Source: Thermoplasmata archaeon
GTDB taxonomy: Archaea; Thermoplasmatota; Thermoplasmata; Lutacidiplasmatales; UBA184
DNA length: 64,000 nt
Direction: 5' to 3'
NCBI GenBank assembly: GCA_022750055.1
Contig: JAKIWL010000002.1
Location: 209,042-273,041 of the forward strand
In this document: positions 48,039 to 55,347 of the stretch, one piece after another
How the letters are laid out: each line of letters starts with the position of its first letter
Position numbering within the stretch: the stretch's first letter is position 1
The notes under the pieces: model-generated
What the model was told of the DNA's origin: nothing
Database searches by the model: none
What the model saw: only the letters and a program-made list of their open reading frames with translations
Translations under genes and position numbers: made by a program

Positions 48039-49057
48039 GCGCCTCCGAACCCGTCGAGCTGGCTTTGTCTACGGCCATCCGCCGGAACCGCTACCGACGG
48101 CGCGTGGCGCGCCCTCGCCAGGGCGGCGTGGACGCGATCGGCGGAGAACCCCCGACCCTGAACGAGGATTCGATCCACGGAGGGAATGTCGATGGGGTGG
48201 AACGAGAGCTCTCCGATCGGGGCCACCTCGGGGGTCCGGAAGATCGCTGCCGCAGCTTCGAGCTCGTTGGGTTCGAGGTTCGCGGCCCGCAACGTTGCGT
48301 CCCATCCGAGATGCTGGCGAACGAGCTGGAGCCCCTTCTTGGGCCCGTACCCCTTCGCTCCGTCGTTGAAGTCGGTCCCGACGATCAGGCCCAACAGGAG
48401 GAGCTCCTCGGCAGAGATCCCGAGCTCCTCGAGCAGCTTTTCTCGTTCGATGAGGTGGGCGGCGGGCTGGTCGCCCCCGCGTCCCCGCGCCGCCAACCCC
48501 CGCACCAGGCGCGGGGCACCGAAGAGCAGACTATCGTAATCCTCGGAACCCGCTGCCCAGACCCGGCCTTCGGAGGCCATCCGCGCCGCCTGCGCTTCCC
48601 CCTCCGAGGGGGCTTGAACGGTCGGGACCCCCAGCGCCTGCAGGAGCTCGACCGCCTCCGCGGCCATCGGCCGGGTGAAACGGGAGGTCGCCGCCGCCTT
48701 CTTGCGGGCCGTCTCCCAGTCCTGTCGTTCGACGGCGTCCTTCCATTCGGCCTCCGCCCGCTCCTTCGCGCGGAACCGCGCACCGAGGGTTCCCGCCTTG
48801 AGGTCGGGGGGTTTGCCGTCGAAGACCCAGACCGGTCGGACACCCTGCGCGAGCAACGAGGTGGTCCGGTAGAGGACGCCGATCAGATGGCTCGTGGCGT
48901 GCCCTTGGGGGTCGGAGAACGGCTGGCCGTCTCGCTGCCGGATCGTGGCCAAGAACTGGTAGACCGCATTGTTCCCGTCGACCGCGAGGAGGCGCCCCGA
49001 CAGGGTAGACCAGGGGACCTCCACGGAATGCACAATGTCGCCGAACGGCAGTCCCAC
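48035..49057 (-). CDS. fen: Flap endonuclease 1
   Basis: LLAVDGNNAVYQFLATIRQRDGQP, FDGKPPDLKAGTL, APSEGEAQAARMA, SEDYDSLLFGAPRLVR, GTDFNDGAKGYGPKKGL; PIP-box-like QSQLDGFG at the C-terminus. Confidence 0.95.
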   Translation of the reverse strand: MGLPFGDIVHSVEVPWSTLSGRLLAVDGNNAVYQFLATIRQRDGQPFSDPQGHATSHLIGVLYRTTSLLAQGVRPVWVFDGKPPDLKAGTLGARFRAKERAEAEWKDAVERQDWETARKKAAATSRFTRPMAAEAVELLQALGVPTVQAPSEGEAQAARMASEGRVWAAGSEDYDSLLFGAPRLVRGLAARGRGGDQPAAHLIEREKLLEELGISAEELLLLGLIVGTDFNDGAKGYGPKKGLQLVRQHLGWDATLRAANLEPNELEAAAAIFRTPEVAPIGELSFHPIDIPSVDRILVQGRGFSADRVHAALARARHAPSVAVPADGRRQSQLDGFGGA

Positions 49058-49136
49058 GCGAGGCGGAACGGGGGACAGTACTTGTGGGTTATCGAAGGCG
49101 CAACGCGAGTCTTCTAAGTACTGGGGGGTCTACGCG

Positions 49137-49928
49137 GTGATCGGGGAACCGATGCCGGCTACCTGGATCGACGAGGGAGCGCCGGTGCTCGAGCCGGGGG
49201 CTATCGTGCTTTCGAGCTTCCCGAGCGCTGGCCTCGCCGCCACCGTGGCGGCCCATTACATCGTCCAAACGCTCTCCCTGCCTCGGATCGGACTCGTCGA
49301 CAGTCCCGATGGGTCGTCGATCGCGATCGTCCAGTCCGGTCGAGTCCAACCGGCGGTCCGCATCCACGGTCGCAAGGACCTCGCGGTCGTCCTCTCCGAG
49401 CTCCCCGTGGGGCCCACGGCCGGCCCGGAGATCGCCCGGATGATCCTCAGCGGAGCCGAGGACCGAAAGGCTCGACTCGTGGTCGGCCTGGAGGGAGTCT
49501 TCCCGCACCCCACGAGCGTCGCGGAGGCGGAGCCGCCCGAGCAGTTCGTCTGGGCGGCCCTGTCCCGGCCCGAACCGACGCTCATGGCGCAACTGAAGGG
49601 GGCCGAGGCTCGGATCCTCGAGGATGGGGTCATCGGCGGGGTCTCAGGAGCCCTGCTGGTCGAGGGGATCCGCCGGACCGTTCCCGTCTCGGTCCTCCTT
49701 GTGAGCGCCCGCCAGTCCGAAGAGGGCTTTCCGGACCACCGGGCCGGCGCGTCGCTCATCGAGACCCTGGACCGTCTGCTTCCGAGCCTGAAGATTGATA
49801 CCGGACCGCTCCGCACCCAGGCGGAGATGATCGAGAAGGCGCTGCGGTCGGCCCTTCGGGGCCGGGGCCACAAGCCGACGGAACCCGGCGAATCGCTCCC
49901 GCCGTCCGAACCGACGATCTACGGCTGA
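49137..49928 (+). CDS. PAC2 family (proteasome assembly chaperone-like) protein
   Basis: GAIVLSSFPSAGLAATVAAHYIVQTLSLPRIG; GVIGGVSGALLVEGI. Start GTG 49137 or ATG 49152. Confidence 0.85.
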   Translation: MIGEPMPATWIDEGAPVLEPGAIVLSSFPSAGLAATVAAHYIVQTLSLPRIGLVDSPDGSSIAIVQSGRVQPAVRIHGRKDLAVVLSELPVGPTAGPEIARMILSGAEDRKARLVVGLEGVFPHPTSVAEAEPPEQFVWAALSRPEPTLMAQLKGAEARILEDGVIGGVSGALLVEGIRRTVPVSVLLVSARQSEEGFPDHRAGASLIETLDRLLPSLKIDTGPLRTQAEMIEKALRSALRGRGHKPTEPGESLPPSEPTIYG

Positions 49929-49939
49929 TCCTCGTGAGG

Positions 49940-50107
49940 CTATCCGAACGTTTCCCGATAGGTCAGGAGGTAGAGGCCCCCGGCGACCATCGTCGAGACA
50001 AGGATCAGGAAGGACAGGGGGTTGGACGCGAACTTCCAGACCGTCACCGCGATCAGGACCGCCGGGATGAGAAAGGTGAAGAACGCCGTGACCACCCGGC
50101 CATCCAT
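49940..50107 (-). CDS. 55-aa two-TM membrane protein (not in supplied ORF track)
   Basis: Reverse complement translates to MDGRVVTAFFTFLIPAVLIAVTVWKFASNPLSFLILVSTMVAGGLYLLTYRETFG*; fills the gap between neighbouring genes. Confidence 0.65.
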   Translation of the reverse strand: MDGRVVTAFFTFLIPAVLIAVTVWKFASNPLSFLILVSTMVAGGLYLLTYRETFG

Positions 50108-50159
50108 GGCGGGCTCGACGCCCTCCCCCTCTTAAGGCTTGGTCGGGACGCTGGTCTGC

Positions 50160-51083
50160 CTACCCAACGCGGGGGGGCAGGGGCCCGTCGGGCGGGAGGA
50201 CTTCGATCGTCAACTCGACCCCTTCGGCCGGGGAGTTAGCCGTCGCCGGCGCGAGGCGGGGACCGGTCGGCATCAACGGGTCTCGTTCCAGGGCCTCGAT
50301 GTCGAACGGAACCGGGCGGACAATCGGAACGCTCCGTGCCAGGGCCGCCATCCGCTCGGAGTTCAGGACCGCCTCGGCCGGCTGGATCAACTCGCGCTCG
50401 ATGAGCCGGGCCACCACCTCCCCCCAATACCGGTCGATCTGACTGATGGGCAGGTGGCGTTCGCTTCGCACTAGCGCTTCGTTATCGAGGACCTGCAGGG
50501 TCGCGTGCCCCCGTTGCTGCCGCTCGACAAACGCGTCGAGGAAATGCAGGCGGGCGAGGGCTCGGTCGGCGAGGGCGCGTCGGTGCCCCTCGCATTCGAA
50601 GGGCTTGATCGCGAAGACCTTCAAGGCCGAAGCGCTGCGCGCGGCGGCCTCGATGAGATAGGGTAGGGCTCCGGTCCCTGTGCCCCCGCCGAGGCTCGCG
50701 ACGATCGTGACGAAGTTGGCTCCTTCGAACAGCCGTTGGAGGACGGGCTCGGCGGAGCGGGCGAGTTCGCCCCCGACTTGCACCGACCCTCCGGTTTCGG
50801 GCCGGGCGCCGCTCTCGGGGCCGAGGCAGATCCGCCGGTCGAACTCCTCCATCTCCTGGACGCGAGGATCGCAATTGATCGCGACGGTCTCCAGGTACGG
50901 AAGGTGCCTCGCCGCGACCGCCCGGGCGACCCGGATTCCCCCGCCCCCGACGGCCGCGAGGACGAACCGAATATCCTGACCGAGCCGCAGCGTCTCGAAC
51001 CCTTCGGATTCGTACCCTTCGGCGGTCCCCAACTCATCGACGCGGTCTCCGTGTTGTTGTTCTCTTTCGTACATCGCACCCAC
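50160..51083 (-). CDS. Divergent FtsZ/tubulin-like GTPase
   Basis: LAAVGGGGIRVARAV, VAINCDP, ESGARPETG, VASLGGGTGTGALPYL (tubulin signature), KPFECEGHRR; the T7 position reads AVLNSERMAAL and the C-terminal domain is short. Confidence 0.88.
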   Translation of the reverse strand: MGAMYEREQQHGDRVDELGTAEGYESEGFETLRLGQDIRFVLAAVGGGGIRVARAVAARHLPYLETVAINCDPRVQEMEEFDRRICLGPESGARPETGGSVQVGGELARSAEPVLQRLFEGANFVTIVASLGGGTGTGALPYLIEAAARSASALKVFAIKPFECEGHRRALADRALARLHFLDAFVERQQRGHATLQVLDNEALVRSERHLPISQIDRYWGEVVARLIERELIQPAEAVLNSERMAALARSVPIVRPVPFDIEALERDPLMPTGPRLAPATANSPAEGVELTIEVLPPDGPLPPRVG

Positions 51084-51116
51084 CCCTGTTTCGTCGGATC
51101 CGGCTCGCCTGGGGAT

Positions 51117-51620
51117 CTACCGGCCCACGACCCCCCGACGCTCCAGCTCCTCCGCACTCCGTCCGAGCTCCCGGATCCGATTCTTCGCTTCGGCCGCGTC
51201 TCGGATCGAGGCGCGAGACCGGGCGACCGTTTCCAAGACCTTGAGCTCCAGTTCGCCGCGACGGACGAGCAGGGCGAGGAGGTCTTCCAAGTCCTGACCG
51301 TTCGACACGATTTCGCCGTAGGCTCGGTAGGTCTCGATCTCCTCCCCTCGCAGGCGGACCGGGACCTCCACGAGTCCCGATTCGCTACCCGGGGCGGCGG
51401 GGGCGTGGACGGCCAACGCGGCACGGTCCCGTAGGAAGACGCGGAGCGCCTGCCGCACGAGCTCCGACCGGCTTCGGAACTCGCCGTTCGCAACGAACGA
51501 GTCCACCAGCTGGAGCTCTCGGCGGTTGCACCGAAGTGCGATCCGCTCATCCTCGGGGCCGACCTTCGGTTCCCGGGACCCGCGGTCCTGGGCCGGACGT
51601 CGGAGCTGTTTGTCGAACAC
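51117..51620 (-). CDS. Ribbon-helix-helix DNA-binding protein upstream of the FtsZ-like gene (GTG start)
   Basis: RIALRCNRRELQLVDSFVANGEFRSRSELVRQALRVFLRD RHH pattern plus a C-terminal helical region; TATA-like TTTAAGTA ~30 nt upstream. Confidence 0.8.
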   Translation of the reverse strand: MFDKQLRRPAQDRGSREPKVGPEDERIALRCNRRELQLVDSFVANGEFRSRSELVRQALRVFLRDRAALAVHAPAAPGSESGLVEVPVRLRGEEIETYRAYGEIVSNGQDLEDLLALLVRRGELELKVLETVARSRASIRDAAEAKNRIRELGRSAEELERRGVVGR

Positions 51621-51800
51621 GACGGGTCCGAGCTATGCAAATTTCCTCTACTTAAACCAGACCTTCGGACCGTCTCGGAGAGTGCTCGGAGTCCGAATTC
51701 ATGGGCCGACCGACGTGTCGAACAAAATTACGGAGGGCTAGATTGCGAGAAACCTCGGCAAGTTCCGCAGTATAACTGGCCCACAAAGGGAGCCGGATCG

Positions 51801-51820
51801 GCCCGCCGGGGCAGGCGGGC
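51801..51820. other. Intergenic hairpin GCCCGCC-GGGGCA-GGCGGGC
   Basis: 7-bp perfect inverted repeat in the ~300-nt gap between the RHH gene and the next gene. Confidence 0.4.
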
Positions 51821-51915
51821 TTCGTCGCTCCGACGCGGTCCTGACCTCCTCTCTGAGTTTGCTCTACCTCGCGGGCGATGACCGGGAACGGTCGGGGTCG
51901 GCTCTAAACGGCGGA

Positions 51916-52965
51916 CTACGGACTCTTCGACGATTCGAGGGGGGGAGCGGAGGCCGGGGCGTTCTGGGCGAGGCTCTTCCCACACTTCCAGCAGGTCGAC
52001 TCGTTCGGGTACACCACCGCGCCGCAGTTCGGGCAGGTTCGCTCGGCGAGCCCGGAGGGAGACCGCGGAGTGGCAGACGAGGTCGGGGGCACGGGTCCCG
52101 AGGTGGGGAGATCGGGCGGCAGGGCGACGCGGGACCGGCCTCGGTTCGCCTCGCGATTCTTCAATAGAACGTAGATGAGGAGCCCGATGTAGAACACGAT
52201 CCCCGGGTAGATGAAGATCACTTCGTACGCGGCGGGAAGGATGAATTCGGTCGTGGCGAGGTAATTCCCCGACACCGGCCCTTGAACCCCGGTGTATCCA
52301 CCGTTGACAAAGAGCCAGACCCAGGTGTAGGCCTTCGGGGCCGAGGCATTGGAGATAGCCAGCGCGAGGTTCCACCACCAGACATCCGTTCCCGGCAGTG
52401 CCTGGGAGTACGTCACCGTGACCGCCGCGCCGGGGGTCTGGAGGAACGTGTGGTTCAGGACGTAGAACGCGTAGCCGGCCGGACAACTTGGAGAGCGATT
52501 CCCCGTCGCCCCCGGGCAATCGGAAATGAACAGTTCGAGGAAGCGGGCGCTCTCGCTCGGGGGAAGGTTTTTAGGGTCGACCGTGGCGGAGAAGTTGTAG
52601 ACGCCTCCCGGATTCCCATCGAAGGGCGTGACCCTCGCGTCGTGAACCGCCGGTGCGCCATTGCCGAACGGGAACGCGGGGTTCGAACTCGCGGCCGGAC
52701 TGGGGACCCGGAGTTCGCCCGCGTACGCGGCGGAGAAAATCGGAGCGCTAACGAGGAGGACGGCGAACGCGGCGATGGCGAGCTGGCGGGGGCGCTTCCA
52801 CCCGAGGTAGATAGGGAGGGCCGCCCCGAAGACAAGGAGTACGGCGATCGCGACATACGGTCCGAGGTAGAACAGGCTCGCGACGAGTGTCGAGATGGCG
52901 AGGGCCATCAGGAGGGCGCGGCCTTCCTTGCGGGTGCCGAACTGCTTCCAGCCACCCGGACCCAT
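51916..52965 (-). CDS. Multi-TM membrane protein with C-terminal cytosolic Zn ribbon
   Basis: Several TM segments, ectodomain, then TCPNCGAVVYPNESTCWKCGKSL. Start at ATG 52965 preferred over 53043. Confidence 0.78.
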   Translation of the reverse strand: MGPGGWKQFGTRKEGRALLMALAISTLVASLFYLGPYVAIAVLLVFGAALPIYLGWKRPRQLAIAAFAVLLVSAPIFSAAYAGELRVPSPAASSNPAFPFGNGAPAVHDARVTPFDGNPGGVYNFSATVDPKNLPPSESARFLELFISDCPGATGNRSPSCPAGYAFYVLNHTFLQTPGAAVTVTYSQALPGTDVWWWNLALAISNASAPKAYTWVWLFVNGGYTGVQGPVSGNYLATTEFILPAAYEVIFIYPGIVFYIGLLIYVLLKNREANRGRSRVALPPDLPTSGPVPPTSSATPRSPSGLAERTCPNCGAVVYPNESTCWKCGKSLAQNAPASAPPLESSKSP

Positions 52966-52990
52966 GGACCCTCGAACGAGCCACGCACCC

Positions 52991-53000
52991 CATATAAGCC
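52991..53000. promoter_or_regulatory. Near-palindromic TATA element between divergent genes
   Basis: CATATAAG(CC), reading CTTATATG on the minus strand; ~30 nt from both the minus ATG (52965) and the plus ATG (53027). Confidence 0.55.
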
Positions 53001-53026
53001 ATGAGGGAACTTCTGCTTGTATCACC

Positions 53027-54328
53027 ATGCCTCGGGCGCTCATCGTGCTGGACGGGCTAGGTGATCGCCCGAATCCTGAGAGCGCTTCCCGGACGCCGCT
53101 CGAGGCCGCCCATACGCCGAACCTGGACGCGCTCGCCGCCCGCGGCCAGCTCGGTCAGGTCGTCCTGATGGGCCCCGGAATCGCGCCCGAGTCCGATGCC
53201 GGGGTGCTCTCGCTCCTGGGCCTCGACCCCCGGACCGAGTCGCCCGGTCGGGGAGTACTCGAGGCGCTGGGATCGGGCATCGACCTGTCGCCGGGTGACG
53301 TAGCGTGGCGGCTGAACTTTGCCACCTCGGACGGCGAGGGCCGGATCCTGGATGCTCGAGTCGGGCGGTCCCTCTCGACGTCGGAGTCCAGCTCCCTCGC
53401 CCGCTCCCTGACCGAAGCCGACCTGCTCGAGGCCGACCGGGTCCGCGCGGAGGTCCGCTCTACCGTCGGACACCGTGGCGTCCTGTGGATGCACCCCCTC
53501 GACGGACGGGTCCTGTCCGCCGAGCTTTCGAATTCGGACCCGTTCTACGAAAAGGTCGGGGGAACCGGTCAGGCTCGGAAGGTGTCCGAACCTCGGCTCC
53601 GGCCGGTCCGACCGCTCGACTCGACGCCAGAGGCGGCCCGGACCGCCCAGCTCGTGGACCGGTTCCTCGCGGCGGCCGCTCCCGTCCTCGCCGGTCACTC
53701 GACGAACGCTCGCCGGGCGATGTCCGGGAAGAGGGTCGCGAACGCCCTTCTTCTGCGCAGCGCGGGAGCCCTCCCGAGCGTTCCTGCTCGTTCGTTCCTG
53801 GAACGAACCGGCATCGAGGCCGCCGCCGTCACGGAAATGCCGGTCGAGCGAGGGATCGCCCGCTGGTTGGGGATGACGGATCGGTTCGTGGGGCCGATGG
53901 GTCCGGACCGGGACGCGGCGCTGGCGGATCGGGCCCGCATCACATCGAGCGCGCTCCTGGAGCACGAGTTCGTCTACGTCCATTTGAAAGGACCCGATGA
54001 ACCCGGCCACGATGGCGACGCCCCCGCGAAGAAGGAGGTCATCGAAGCGCTCGATCGCTCCTTTTTCGGTCCCTTCCTCGATTCGGAGCCCTGGGAGATG
54101 GAGCGGATCGTCGTGACGGCCGACCACGCCACTCCCTGCTCGCTGCGGGCCCATTCCGACGATGCGGTCCCCTTACTGCTCTCGGGGGCGGGCGTCGCGC
54201 CAGGATCACGGACGGCCACGACGAACGTCACGAAGTTCGGGGAAGGGGCGTGTTCGCGAGGGCCCCTCGGGACGATGCGAGGCGCGGACGTCCTGCCGCT
54301 CCTGCTTCGCCCGGAGCGACCCGCGTGA
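53027..54328 (+). CDS. apgM: Archaeal cofactor-independent phosphoglycerate mutase
   Basis: ALIVLDGLGDRPNPES, TPLEAAHTPNLDALAARGQLG, GPGIAPESDAGVLSLLG, VHLKGPDEPGHDGD, VTADHATPCSLRAHSDDAVPLLL. Confidence 0.95.
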   Translation: MPRALIVLDGLGDRPNPESASRTPLEAAHTPNLDALAARGQLGQVVLMGPGIAPESDAGVLSLLGLDPRTESPGRGVLEALGSGIDLSPGDVAWRLNFATSDGEGRILDARVGRSLSTSESSSLARSLTEADLLEADRVRAEVRSTVGHRGVLWMHPLDGRVLSAELSNSDPFYEKVGGTGQARKVSEPRLRPVRPLDSTPEAARTAQLVDRFLAAAAPVLAGHSTNARRAMSGKRVANALLLRSAGALPSVPARSFLERTGIEAAAVTEMPVERGIARWLGMTDRFVGPMGPDRDAALADRARITSSALLEHEFVYVHLKGPDEPGHDGDAPAKKEVIEALDRSFFGPFLDSEPWEMERIVVTADHATPCSLRAHSDDAVPLLLSGAGVAPGSRTATTNVTKFGEGACSRGPLGTMRGADVLPLLLRPERPA

Positions 54329-55347
54329 AGAGCCTTGCGGTCGTGGTCCCGAGGCGAACGGGCGAGCAGACCCGTCGATTGCTCTCGGAGGGTGGCTGGC
54401 TCCGGTCCGACCTGAAGATCGACGCCGACCCAGAGCGAGTCGCGTTCCCGGTGTCGGGCTATCCCAAGGCTCCGATCCCCGACGCGCTCACGGAGGAACG
54501 GGAATTTCGTGTCCTCCGATCGGCCTCGGCGAGATCGTATCGGGACCTTGTATCCCTTCCCGCCCCGGAGAAAGGGCTGCTGCCCAGGGCGTTCGATGTG
54601 ATCGGGGACCTCGTCGTCATCCGCCTTCCGAAGGAGCTCGAGGCGAGGGGGACGCAGATCGGAGAGGCCCTCCTCCAGTTCGTCCCGGGGGCCCGATTGG
54701 TCGGCCTAGACCGGGGGGTACAGGGAGTGGAACGCCGGCGCTCCCTGGAGCGGCTCGCGGGGACCGGACCGTGGACGACGCGCCACGCGGAGAACGGACT
54801 CACGCTCGACGTGGATCTCCAGCGGGCCTATTTCTCCCCCCGACTAGCACGCGAGCACGCCCGCGTCGCTTCGGCGGTGGCCCAAGGCGAACGAGTATTC
54901 GACCTGTGCTGCGGGGTCGGCTCGTTCTCGCTCACGATCGCCCGCGATGGCAAGGCGAAGGAGATCGTCGCGGTCGACCTGAATCCGGAGGCGATCGCGC
55001 TCGGACGATCGAGTGCCCAACGGCTGGGCCTATCCGACCGGATCCGGTTCGAGTCCGTCCCGGTGGAACAGTTTGTCGTCGGGGCGGGAACGGCCGATCG
55101 CGTGATTTTCAATCTGCCCCGCGAAGGAATTAAGTATCTACCCCAGGTGGGAACCACCGTCGAACCCGGTGGCTCGCTCTACTATTACGAGGTGACGGAA
55201 GTGGAGCAGGAGGGCCGCCGCCCCAGGGAGCTCGTTGGGACCCTCGAGGGCGCGGGTGGCCGATGGGTCGCCGTCCGAGACCGTCGGGTCCACCCGTACG
55301 CCCCGACCCTCGACCTTCGGGTCTATGAGATGCAGAGGACGCGTTGA
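54325..55347 (+). CDS. Trm5-like tRNA (guanine37-N1) methyltransferase (GTG start)
   Basis: VFDLCCGVGSFSLTIARDGKAKEIVAVDLNPEAIALG SAM-binding; RVIFNLPREGIKYLP (Trm5-type NLP motif). Confidence 0.88.
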   Translation: MKSLAVVVPRRTGEQTRRLLSEGGWLRSDLKIDADPERVAFPVSGYPKAPIPDALTEEREFRVLRSASARSYRDLVSLPAPEKGLLPRAFDVIGDLVVIRLPKELEARGTQIGEALLQFVPGARLVGLDRGVQGVERRRSLERLAGTGPWTTRHAENGLTLDVDLQRAYFSPRLAREHARVASAVAQGERVFDLCCGVGSFSLTIARDGKAKEIVAVDLNPEAIALGRSSAQRLGLSDRIRFESVPVEQFVVGAGTADRVIFNLPREGIKYLPQVGTTVEPGGSLYYYEVTEVEQEGRRPRELVGTLEGAGGRWVAVRDRRVHPYAPTLDLRVYEMQRTR

